Assembly (NCBI RefSeq): GCF_016097555.1
Contig: NC_054702.1
Span: forward strand, 103,430,973-103,494,972
DNA length: 64,000 nucleotides
Direction of reading: 5' to 3'
Source of the DNA: Gigantopelta aegis
Taxonomy: Eukaryota > Mollusca > Gastropoda > Neomphalida > Peltospiridae
Shown piece by piece: positions 23,052 to 32,665 of this stretch. Below the pieces are notes generated by a model, which saw only the letters and a list, made by a program, of their open reading frames with translations, was not told the origin of the DNA and searched no databases. Position 1 is the first letter of the stretch. The number at the start of each line of letters is the position of its first letter. Both the position numbers and the translations under genes were made by a program.

Positions 23052-23516
23052 GCTAGGTCTCACTACACAGATGTCATCTGCCATTGAAACCCATGTTAAA
23101 CTGCCCAACTTCAAGCGAAGATTGCCCATAGAACGGGTTCTCGTTGGCACTAACAACATACACCATTGCAAACATACATTATATAAGCATTTATTTTCAC
23201 TCCAAAATTGAGAACATTTCCGTCTCAGTTTTTTGCTATATGACCGCATCTGGCTGTAGTACCGGTCCGAATAGGTGGTTCATTAACCGATTCACTCTGG
23301 CTGTTACTTGCGCTATATACCCATGTCCCAAAAGGTCGATGCACAATATTACAAAATAACATGGGCAAAATACAGCCAGAAGGCTTACCATTAAACATAC
23401 ATATTGTTTTAATTCTTCACCATTTGCTAGAAGTGAATATGTGACCCATAACATGTGTCCCAATTAGGAACTATGAACTGTCACCCGAAAGTGATCTGTG
23501 TAGTGAGACCCTAGCT
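23052..23516. mobile_element. TIR element, about 465 bp (AAAGCTAGG(G)TCTCACTACACAGAT ends)
   Basis: The left end agctaggtctcactacacag and the right end ctgtgtagtgagaccctagc are inverted repeats of over 20 bp with one base inserted. The interior shows no transposase and is internally AT-rich. It lies between the divergent genes at 20650-22419 and 28533-32022. Confidence 0.7.
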
Positions 23517-23519
23517 TTG

Positions 23520-25310
23520 TTTGACAGTTTCGATTTCTAATTCCGGTGATATATACTAAACAAAACCTTAAATGACATCGTCAACATCGCTTGATTGGGC
23601 ATGCTCGGGTGTTTCTCAGAATATCGATTTAATCCAAATAATCATTAAGTCATGTATAAATAACGAATAAGCTTTGATTATCATAAATAATACATGACGG
23701 CGAAGCGCATGTAGTAAACTAGACAACGTGTGGCTCGAAAATATAATTTTTAAGACACATACATGTACTTTCTGAATCGCTAATGAATTCCAGATTAGTA
23801 TTAAAATATACTTTAAAAGAAAAACTAAAACATAAAATTTACCTACGCCTAAATTTGAGGTGCATTAATTACCATACATGCAAGTGTTACATTTCGCATT
23901 TTTTACATTTAAAATCGTAATACAGTAAAATAATTACAAATTGACTTTCCCTGTTAATAAGCTTTGCACAATTATAACTCAGTAATATCAAAATTGTAAT
24001 GTGCTGTCATTCAGCTAAAACAGTTACTTCCTAGTGAATATTGGCTAAATATAATATTAAAAAAGCTAAGCCTACGTCAGAAATAGATTCTATCAAAACA
24101 GCAGAGCTCTAGTTCTTTGCCCTCAGATGATTATGGGTAGAAAGCATGTACCATATTTAATAACTGTGACATCGTGTTAGCATGTCGGTCCCCCCCCCCC
24201 CCCCCAGCCCAAGAAATAAAAAGAAGAACAAAATATAAAATCTGATGTTGTTGATTTCTTATGCATGGCATAATTTTTACTATTCAAAAGAAAAATTAAT
24301 GTTCTACGTCGTTTTTGCTATTATGATCTTTGATCCAACCACTTTAAAAAATAATAATAAAAAAAATTTTTTTTTTTTTTTGGGGGGGGGGATTGTTTTG
24401 AATAGTACTAGTATCTATTCACTTATTAAGATGCATACCCTTGTTGTAATACCTTGACTGTAAAAATAGTAATATACTGCACTGCTTAAATTGGTTCTAT
24501 ATGATACGTGTATAAATTAATAATCTGGGATGAGTATTTCGCTTATTTATATATACATATATAAATAATCAGAAAACCAAAACGACAACAAAACAGAACG
24601 TGAATGTCGATATGCCAAGTATTAAATGTACGCTAGTGTTTAGATACTAGCATCTGACGGAAATAACCGATTGATTTCCGTGGTTCACCAACGTGACAGG
24701 GATAAACAAAGTTCGTTCAGTTGTGAAATGTGATAACACTTTATAAGATAGTCCCAGAGGCGCTGAAATTGAAAGTTAGATACAGTGAAACGTATCACAA
24801 AGTTCACTATTTCCTCCAATGTAAAATAGTAGCAATGTCAGGTTTGGATGTGTTATTTTATTATATTTGCACGGGCACCTGTCCTGGTTACGAAGCACGT
24901 AAGTTCAGTGCTCACTGTTTACAACTGTATGGTCGTTTCTGCGGTGTACAACAAGAAAATATAATAATAATAATAATTGATTAGTCTTTTACGCCAACAG
25001 GTCACCAGCTCCATTATTAAATGTTTTATTGTAGGGTGGCCCCCCAGTTTTAAGAGTTAGGGTTAGGCCCCCCCCCTGGCCCCCTCATTTCCGGGTTATG
25101 GAAATAATTCAAGGGGGGAGTAGCCTCAATAGGTCACTAGGGCTGGGGTTAGCTCACCCCAATCTGTATAGGGTGCTGCTCCAGATGTATGGTGTTTGGG
25201 TTATATCAATCAACATATTATTTAATATGATTAGAAAATTAAAAAAATAAATTATATACCGGGATATTTTCCATTTAAAAATATTCCCCTGAAAAACAGA
25301 ACCAGCTGAA
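23520..25310. other. No gene seen; homopolymer tracts
   Basis: AT-rich with no supported gene. It holds a poly-C run at 24190-24206, poly-T/poly-G at 24367-24390, and C/G-rich blocks at 25030-25090 that could be degraded element ends. Confidence 0.45.
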
Positions 25311-25329
25311 TTCATTTCGTGAATTTCCG

Positions 25330-25780
25330 TAAGATTTGATCCGTGATGTTCCTAGTAATGTTGCTGTGAGAAAGCTGTGTGTGAATTTGATTAAAACAAC
25401 ATGGAAAGACTGGACAGGAAGAAAATGCCGGAGACCATTGCGACAGCACACACTTTAGTTTCGATTCATCCGAATTGGCTTGTCGGCTTAAGAGAGATAT
25501 GGGAATACCATGTGCTATAGCTTTTAAAAAAAGATGCCGTACCAACAGTTTTTCTGCGACACAAAACAAGCCGATACCATCCACATCGAAATGATCTTGG
25601 GATGCATATCGTCACTGTCCCAAACTGCGTTATGCTTCAAACTCTGGCCAGTTTGTTTTCTCATGTACGGTTCGTGCAATCAACCAGATCAGATTTGTTG
25701 TCGTTTGCATCTTGTTCATTTGTGAGGTTTTTCTTTACAGTTCGAGAACATTTTCATTAACAATAAAGTTCAGACAAGTA
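25330..25780 (+). pseudogene. THAP-domain-like coding relic, frameshifted
   Basis: Plus-strand pieces in different frames read VRKLCVNLIKTTWKDWTG, then RLKRDMGIPCAIAFKK, then LKKDAVPTVFL. They resemble the middle and the terminal AVPTxF signature of a THAP zinc finger, a DNA-binding module found in P-element-like transposases and host proteins. Stops and at least one frameshift interrupt it, so it is broken. Downstream sequence (ctgcgttatgcttcaaa, tgaggtttttctttacag and the following 37 nt before gtaagtatcta) is repeated on the minus strand at 51070-51345 with both splice signals kept. It is either a dead P-element-like transposon or a processed fragment of a THAP gene. Confidence 0.45.
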
Positions 25781-25787
25781 AGTATCT

Positions 25788-26206
25788 AAAGCCTAGTCCG
25801 TCCCATCCTACAAAAATGTTAATGTTTGTTTTTCTTTGTTTTTTTTGTAAATAAAAAAAAAGAAAAGAAAAAAAAGAAGCTATTTTTGTATGCAACTTAG
25901 AAAATAATCGGCTCAGAAATAAATAACTTGTAAATTCCATAGTATGAAAAAAGGCCTTCCCTGTGAGACAGACTATAAACACATTAAATTAATTTTACTA
26001 TACCTTCCCACAGAGAACACCTTTTTTCATACTATGAAATGTACTATAAGTTATTTATTTCTGAGTCGACTGTTTTCACAACTGCACACAAAAAATTGTA
26101 TTTTTTTGTTATTTCCAAAACACTTACTTCTTTTTTTTTACGTCAAATCAAACTGAAATTATTCACCAAAAAACATCTTTATAGAGGGATGGGACAGACT
26201 AAAAGT
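25788..26206. mobile_element. Large foldback/TIR element, about 415 bp
   Basis: The left end cctagtccgtcccatcctac and the right end gggatgggacagactaaaag are inverted copies. The centre is also symmetric: cagaaataaataacttgtaa with ttatttatttctgag, and catagtatgaaaaaaggcct with ccttttttcatactatg. The open frames inside (LFLSRLFSKLHTK on one strand, LFLSRLFSQLHTK on the other) mirror each other only because of the palindrome. Confidence 0.75.
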
Positions 26207-26412
26207 CGTTTTTGTTTATTTCTTAAAATTACTGATATCGGGTCCACTTGACTCGTAGAATTCAAATGTTATTTATCATTTTTTTCTACATCACAAGTAT
26301 TAGAACATACAATGTAGCAAAATAATTTGCACGAAAAGCTAAAGAACAAAACAAGAATAAAAGTTGTAAATTAGTGGTAAGCTGTCTCCACGACGATTTT
26401 CATCGTCGTCTG

Positions 26413-26592
26413 TCAGGCCGGTGGTTCTTCGGAAGATGTTCCAGGTTCAAACTGATAAGGCATTATTTGTTGTGTTGCACAAATATTAGTCCAGTCATCA
26501 TCACTACACTATTCATCATTGAAAGAAGAATCGCATGATAATTGAGCTTGGCAGTCACTATCGATCCCACTTTCACTTGCGCTGGAAGTCAT
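26413..26592 (-). pseudogene. Short coding relic with YQFEP motif, in-frame stop
   Basis: From an ATG at 26592 the minus strand reads MTSSASESGIDSDCQAQLSC and onward for 27 codons, then TAG (26511-26509). It then resumes with SDDDWTNICATQQIMPYQFE and ends EEPPA-stop. The acidic lead-in and a PYQFEP motif recall the start of proteins with the P2X7 C-terminal-type domain that are expanded in aquatic invertebrates. The cysteine-rich domain that should follow was not found nearby. It is probably a dead first exon, and the family call is tentative. Confidence 0.35.
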
Positions 26593-27043
26593 CTTGTGGT
26601 AGGTTTCTGCGAAGCGAGTTCCCTTCATGATGTCACGGCTATTTACAGGCAAATGTTTTTACCAAGAATTTTACTCGGTCGTTTCCGGCAGTGTTCTGCG
26701 GGAGTGATGTTTTAATACTTTTATGGGGCATTTTCGTAATTATTAATTTACATATCGGTGTAAAATATTATTGCAATGAATTAAGAAGGCATTTAATTGT
26801 GGAATTTGAAATTTTAGTGTATGGTTTGGAAAAGCACTTTAATATTAAGGTTGAAAGGTATTATTATGATTAAATGCAGTACAATCAGACCTTGCTGTTT
26901 AAGGGGAGCTATATATGACTCTTGCTCCCCATTATTCCTCTGTGAGTTCAAGGAAAGTAATTTGTTTGTTTCCCTTAGCATGTGAATTTATATGGTATCA
27001 ATATGATAATATCTAAAATGGCTTCTCATAATCTAAGTTAGGG

Positions 27044-27403
27044 GCCAGGACTTCTAAAATGTTTATAAAATCCACTAGCCATGGGATCAGTGATTTAAAA
27101 AATGTACTAGCCATGATTAAAAAATAATTAGCCCTACTTTACTTTAAGTTAATACACTTTTAATAAATAATTGTAATAATCAGATATGTCACCTAAAGAG
27201 GGAGATAGAGCTTAAAAACACTAACATTGGGGTTGGAGTGGGAACAGGATATTCATATTTACAAAATAAACTTAACTGCAACATTTGACTCTTTTTTTTT
27301 TTCACTAGCCGTTGGGCATGGCAATAGTAGTTATGTACTAGCCCAACATTGAATATCACTAGCCACTGGAGTGGGGCTACCATAATCTTGAAGCCCTGGC
27401 TAG
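27044..27403 (+). mobile_element. Non-autonomous TIR element, full copy
   Basis: The left end ccaggacttctaaaatgttt and the right end cttgaagccctgg form a short terminal inverted repeat (CCAGGRCTTC). The body matches 776-1046. CAG...CTG termini suggest a hAT-type element; I could not find a clear target-site duplication. This copy has no satellite attached, so it shows the ancestral state of the region that became the 86-bp array. Confidence 0.65.
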
Positions 27404-27597
27404 GCAAACAATCACTCCCTCAATAGTTTTCAAGGTGAGATTTGTAAAATCAAACTGGATTGAGCTGACCATGCAGTAGGGCAGGTTGGTAATTAGTAGT
27501 GTAGGCAGTTTGATGTATATACTCATTAATAGTTTTTGGGACGAGTCCTCTCATAGATAGTGGAGTTTTAAAAATGTTTTACAAGTCTACCATAGGA

Positions 27598-27962
27598 AAG
27601 AAAGAAAGAAATGTTTTATTTAACGTGCCGTTTGATTTACAGTTATATGGCGTCAGACACATGGTTTTGAGAGAAAACCCGCTGTCGCCACTTCATGGGC
27701 TACTCTTTCCGATTAGCAGCAAGGGATCTTTTATTTGCGCTTCCCACAGGCAGGATAGCAAAAACCATGGCCTTTGTTGAACCAGTTATGGATCACTGGT
27801 CGGTGCAGATGGTTTACACCTACCCATTGAGCCTTGCGGAGCACTCACTCAGGGTTTGGAGTCGGTATCTGTATTAAAAATCCCATGCCTCGACTGGGAT
27901 CCGAACCCAGTACCTACCAGCCTGTTGACCGATGGCCTAACCATGACACCACATAGGAGTCC
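27598..27962 (-). mobile_element. Full-length SINE, minus strand
   Basis: Plus-strand order runs from the 3' tail (gaaatgttttatttaacgtg, gttatatggcgtcagacac), through the body (attagcagcaagggatcttt, ccacaggcaggatagc), to the B box (cgactgggatccgaacccag) and the tRNA-like head (gatggcctaaccatgacacc). It is the same family as the insertion at 42480-42881. Confidence 0.85.
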
Positions 27963-28460
27963 TAGAAATAATATTTTATTACAATCATTGTCATAATTTG
28001 AGTATAAAATTTTATTATATCCTTGAACAATGAGAGCAATTAACCAATGAAAAGGGTGCTTTACCCAGGCATTGAATTTGGGGTTTATTTTTATAAATCT
28101 GCCAGAATAAAAAAAAAAACATAATATAGATATTTTTGGATTCCATCTTATAATCAAGGTTACATTTTCAACCCCAAATCTGGGATTTGCAGAACGGAAT
28201 CCTGCTAAAAACATCCAGCCAGTTTACCATTACATATTTTGTGCTTGATGGGTTTTCTATGACATCTTTCTAATCCATGTTTCTAGCACCATTCTACCAG
28301 TTGATTGCACTAGAAATGTTTATTGTATACATAGCAATGAAATATATAGATCGACAAAAGACATTCATGAAAATTATGTTTTTCACACATCACTCGTTGA
28401 CATAAAAATTGTATTTGAAAACCCCCCCGTGAAATAACGCTCTATTTATTTGATTACAGT

Positions 28461-28532
28461 GAGTGTCAAGATGCTATGTTGTAGGCCGATGCAGAAGAGA
28501 CTGTCTTGTGATGCACTTCCTTGAATGTTAAC
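28461..28532 (+). other. Probable 5' UTR part of the death-domain gene's first coding exon
   Basis: gtttatttgattacag-like sequence ending tttgattacag at 28460 is a good 3' splice site. The following 72 nt contain stops in frame with the coding start. This suggests an upstream non-coding exon that could not be located. Confidence 0.4.
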
Positions 28533-29058
28533 ATGGCCTCGGCAAAAGGTGCTCGTGAGAAAAAAGAAACCATGAAGACCAAGACCAACCTTCGTCCCAC
28601 TTCAGGAAGTCGATCTGTAAAATCTGCCTCCTCACTCAGGAGTCAGCTTGATGTCTTGTCAAAGGAAAATAAGGAACTTAAGTCATGTCTCACAAAAACT
28701 GAGGAACAAAATCTTGAGCTGAAAGAAAAACTCCGAAGTCTTACATATGAAATTATTGATTCTTCCAACAAAGCAGAGAAACAGTTGGAGTTTGATCCAA
28801 ACATGGATGTAGTGGACATTCCATTGGATGAATTAAAGTCATTGATTGCCATGCTGTCTACCTCACATACCAAAGCTAAGTCATCATTGTTTGAGACACG
28901 GATAGAGGAAGTAGAGACTAGAATTACGTTATTAAGCGGTGAACTGGGAAAGCTTGTGAAGCTTAAACTCAAAGTACAAAATGGACTCCAGGGTATTATT
29001 TCTTGTTCAGATCTTGAAGATGCTAAAAAGCAGGCAAGGCAGTTGTGGATTGAATCAT
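28533..29058 (+). CDS. Death-domain gene, coding exon 1
   Basis: Codes residues 1-175 plus the first base of codon 176. The donor is gaatcat|gtaagt at 29059. It contains the basic N-terminus and the coiled coil. Confidence 0.8.
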
Positions 29059-32022
29059 GTAAGTACATTTTTGCAGGGTGTTTTAGAGAGTCCTGGCTCA
29101 TACCCAGCTTTTGAGTTTCCTTGTCATAGTTAGCAGCAAGTTATGTTTTATATGCACTCTACCATACACAGCATTGTCTTTGATATGCCACATGGAGCAC
29201 TGCTTGAAATGGGTTCACAGAGGGCAGTTAATTCTACGCTTTGACCCATTGCATTTCATGACCCATACTTATAAAACTAGAATATAAACTCAAATTTTTA
29301 TAAAGACAGCACATTTTTATAGTCTAGACTCTAGATAAAAGTTTTATAAGCAATGGACTGAGCAGTCTTTATACTACTGAGCTACATCATTCTTCATAAT
29401 ATGGCAAATTGCTCCAGATTTTCTCATTAATCATATTATTATAACATTAAACATTCCATGCAGTTATGTGGCTTTGTTTTGAGTAACTTTATCTAATGCT
29501 TTTGTTTCAGGTGCCACTGATATATTTGTGGAGCCTGTCTCAGAAAAGAAGGAAACACCTAAACACAGAGATGATGTTGATAATGTGCGACATCCCATCA
29601 TCCGCAACTGTAGATCGGCTTCTCTCCCATACGCAATAGCCATCAATCTTCAGAAGGTGGAAATCTCACCGGTATGTGGCAGTATTGAATTTTAATTTTG
29701 TCAAGAGGTCCTTAAAAATAGAATTTGTTATTCACATTTCTTTTAACCCTCTTCTTTTATTTTCTTTCTGAAAAAAATCCTTTTGTCACAATGTTGTTAA
29801 AAACAAAGATTTATGGTTAAAAAAACCCATGTACGACTGCAATAACTCTACTTATAAGCATTATGTTGCAATATTTAAAGGTTAGAATTGACATTTCCTT
29901 ATTAGCCAGTGGGGTTTTTTCTGTAATGCTACAGATGTGGTTATGAATTTGGTGTATTACTTAGAACTATATTTTATTATGTATATATAAGAATGTTGTT
30001 GTTTTTTGTGGCACACCACATTGGAGTTACAGATAGCAAAGCTTGGAACTGTGTCAATGTTCTCTAGCTTCCTTTGTGTAGAAATTCAATTAAAATAAAC
30101 AGTGGAAATATTTTGCATGAAAATAATGGTGAAACAGTTACTGAAGTTCTTTGACTTTATACGTATAAATGTTCTTTTTGTGCAGGTCTCCCGGAAGCTG
30201 CCTGCCAACACTCACATCACGGATATGAGTGAAAACCTCACTAAACTGATTGTTCAGGAACTAAGTCTGTATAAAGGAAGTGGTAAGTAAAATGGCTACC
30301 ACTGTTGGTTTTAACTTGTATCAGAATGATATATTGCCTTGTAAATCAAGATATTAATTCGCAAGGCATTGTAACTTTATTTACAATTAGCAGTCCTACA
30401 ATTACAAGTAATTTTTCATTAAAAATATTTTGTGAATTTGGTTCTAGATCTTTATGTATTTTAGGGCAAAGAGATTGGGGAAAGTCTTGGAATGGCAATA
30501 TGAGAGCTTACCTGAGGTGTCGTGAGTTGTAGGATCAAGTCCTTTCATTGGACCCTTTGATCTTTTCCCATTGCATCCAATAACACAATGTAGCCCATGA
30601 AATGGCGACAGTGGGTTTCCTCCCTCAATATCTGTGTGGTCCTTAACCATATGTCTGACGCTTATAACCGTGAAATAAAATGTGTTGAGTGCGTCGTTAA
30701 ATAAAAAATGTCCTTCCTTCCTATAATCTGTATCTAGTGTTTGCTATCTTTTATGTCCTAACTCGGTAGGCTCAATGGGGTGATTCTCATTCCAGCAATA
30801 ACTGGTACATCAAAAAACAAGGTAGGCGATATCATGTGTGTTATCATTTAATGGACCCATTGGGATATTTCCAATTGCGGCCAGTATGTGCTTCTTGACC
30901 GATATATTAAAGAACATGGTAGATGTTGTGTTGTGTGTTTTCACACTGTTAAACCAACTTCATTCTTTTAATTTATTTGTGAAATATTTTATATAAAACA
31001 CGGGCGTAGGAAGGTGCTAAAACGTGGGGGGGGGGGGGGGGCACACACATGTATAAATACATGTATACATATATAAAAAATATCGCTGCTCCCACAAACT
31101 AGGGGGGAACATCTTCTTGCCCCACACTTCCTATGCCAGTGTAAAGTTCAAGTTATTAAAACAATTGTTTTCTAGTTTTGTGAATTGATGTTGTTAGAGT
31201 GATTTCCACAAGGTTCATAAGGAGTGTGGCAATCATGGTAGTCACTGAATTTGCAAAAGTCATAGCAAGTCATGGAATTTTGAGGTGGGTCATAAAAAAT
31301 GAAAATAATATAAGAAGAAGTGACAATTTGCATCAGACTATTGGAATATTATACTGATTATCAGCGAAACATTATTGAAAATCATTTTAAAAAAGTAATG
31401 GAAAATTCCTTTTAGGAAGTGATAACAGTGTTATATATGTATAAACCCTGGTCTCCGTGTATTTATATATGTATAAACCCTGGTCTCCGTGTATTTATAT
31501 ATGTATAAACCCTGGTCTCCGTGTATTTATATATGTATAAACCCTGGTCTCTGTGTATTTAGGAAGTGATAACAGTGTTATATATGTATAAACCCTGGTC
31601 TCCGTGTATTTATATATGTATAAACCCTGGTCTCCGTGTATTTACAGGTGCTGATTGGAGAATGCTGGCGAAGAGTGATAACAGTGTTATATATGTATAA
31701 ACCCTGGTCTCCGTGTATTTACAAGTGCTGATTGGAGAATGCTGGCGAAGAGTGATAACAGTGTTATATATGTATAAACCCTGGTCTCCGTGTATTTACA
31801 GGTGCTGATTGGAGAATGCTGGCGAAGAGAGTTGGAATCGTGGACACCATGATAAAGCAGTGGGAGGCGATGAAGATCGCCCAGCCCATGAAAAACGTGC
31901 TGTGTGTCTGGGGGGAAAGTCCCGGGGCCACAGTCCGCATGCTGCACCGCCATCTCATTTCTCCACAGATGAGGAAAGTTATTCTAGCAAAACGAATCAG
32001 TGATCATTACATTGTCGATTAA
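28533..32022 (+). CDS. Coiled-coil and death-domain protein, four coding exons (334 aa)
   Basis: Joining 28533-29058, 29511-29671, 30186-30282 and 31802-32022 gives one frame of 334 residues plus stop; all junctions are GT-AG and phases match (1, 0, 1). Start: ATG at 28533 in a good context (aacATGgc); the frame also extends upstream from a TTG that I do not use. Residues 1-35 are basic and Ser-rich. Residues about 35-75 form a coiled coil (LDVLSKENKELKSCL, LELKEKLRSL). Residues 95-155 are helical. Residues about 235-330 form a death domain, with LTKLIVQELSLY as helix 1, DWRMLAKRVGI around helix 2, VLCVWGES and ATVRMLHRHL in the later helices. Death domains form homotypic assemblies in apoptosis and NF-kB-type innate signalling. 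A coiled-coil plus death-domain layout suggests an oligomeric adaptor, which is an inference; I cannot name an orthologue. The last exon is flanked by minisatellites copied from its own ends. Confidence 0.8.
29511..29671 (+). CDS. Death-domain gene, coding exon 2
   Basis: Acceptor tgcttttgtttcag|gtgcc, donor tcaccg|gtatgt. Codes residues 176-229, a linker with FVEPVSEKKETPKHRDD and HPIIRNCRSASLPYA. No domain recognised. Confidence 0.8.
30186..30282 (+). CDS. Death-domain gene, coding exon 3
   Basis: Acceptor tttttgtgcag|gtctcc, donor ggaagtg|gtaagt. Codes residues 230-261 plus one base and includes the first helix of the death domain (LTKLIVQELSLYKGS). Confidence 0.8.
30490..30716 (+). mobile_element. 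SINE, plus strand, inside intron 3 of the death-domain gene
   Basis: Phrases gtaggatcaagtcctttcat, gtagcccatgaaatggcgac, gtgtggtccttaaccatatg and aaatgtgttgagtgcgtcgt are in SINE order and end at the usual tail near aaaaatgtccttcc. The head is short and decayed. Confidence 0.75.
31415..31801. repeat. Composite minisatellite (32-bp and 77-bp units) over the exon 4 splice acceptor
   Basis: A 32-bp unit (tatatatgtataaaccctgg, tctccgtgtatt) is repeated several times from 31433. From 31574 it becomes part of a 77-bp unit that also holds tttacag (the acceptor) and the first 26 nt of exon 4 (gtgctgattggagaatgctg, gcgaag). Acceptor-bearing copies end at 31647 and at 31724 (AG changed to AA, with a shifted AG one base on). 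The third, at 31801, leads into the full exon. Distances of 77 and 154 bp are exact. Confidence 0.9.
31802..32022 (+). CDS. Death-domain gene, terminal coding exon 4
   Basis: Acceptor gtatttacag|gtgctg, stop TAA at 32020-32022. Codes residues 262-334, the bulk of the death domain (ADWRMLAKRVGIVDTMIKQW, ATVRMLHRHL, ISDHYIVD). Use of the decoy acceptor at 31647 would add 26 nt of matching exon and then run into TAA within about ten codons, so only the third copy gives the full protein. Confidence 0.8.
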
Positions 32023-32410
32023 ATAATATGGTAGGTGATGTCTTGTGTGTCATCACGCAGTGGTCTCATTGTCAGAATTCTAACAAATCATTGATAATTA
32101 TGTTGTTGATTAAGGAACATGGTAGGTGATGTCTTGTGTGTCATCATGCAGTGGCCTCATTGTCAAAATTCCAACGAATCATTGATAATTATGTTGTTGA
32201 TTAAAGAACATGGTAGGTGATGTCTTGTGTGTCATGCAGTGGTCTCATTGTCCGAATTCTACACAATCAGTGACCATTATGTGGTTGATTAAAGAACATG
32301 GTAGGTGATGCCTTGTGTGTCGTCTCTTGCTGATTTAAGTATAAGAATTCTACAAAACGAATGATCATTATGTTGTTGATTAAACATTTCATTGTAAGAA
32401 TTCTACACAA
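31997..32410. repeat. About 90-bp tandem repeat, roughly 5 copies, overlapping the stop codon of exon 4
   Basis: The unit runs aatcagtgatcattacattg, tcgattaaataatatggtag, gtgatgtcttgtgtgtcatc, gcagtggtctcattgtcaga. The first copy includes the last eight codons and TAA of the death-domain gene; later copies (near 32089, 32176, 32266 and 32357) are slightly diverged and lie in the 3' UTR. Shorter distant matches (aaagaacatggtagatgttg) occur in intron 3 near 30910. Confidence 0.85.
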
Positions 32411-32487
32411 TGAGTGGCTAATTTTGGCTAAACATTTAATATCAAATTTACAAAAAGGTACTATTCTTTATGTAACAAGTGACTTTC

Positions 32488-32665
32488 CTAAAGAGGCATT
32501 CTCATTATGCGATTATTCGACTGACTTGTCTTATGCGATCGAATAATACTGTGAGAACATCATTTAAATCAGAACGACTTTAGTCTTATACGTTACAATT
32601 TTTGTAGAAACGACAAATCGCATGCGACAAGTCAGTGCGACTACTCGCATAATAAGAACGCAGCT
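32488..32665. mobile_element. Palindromic MITE, about 178 bp, copy 1
   Basis: The left end aagaggcattctcattatgc and the right end cgcataataagaacgc are inverted copies, with inner pairs cgactgacttgtc and gacaagtcagtgcg. It closely matches 36419-36596. Confidence 0.75.

Noticed and set aside
28521..28532. Start of the death-domain protein at an upstream TTG
   Set aside because: TTG initiation is not expected in an animal nuclear gene; the ATG at 28533 has a better context.
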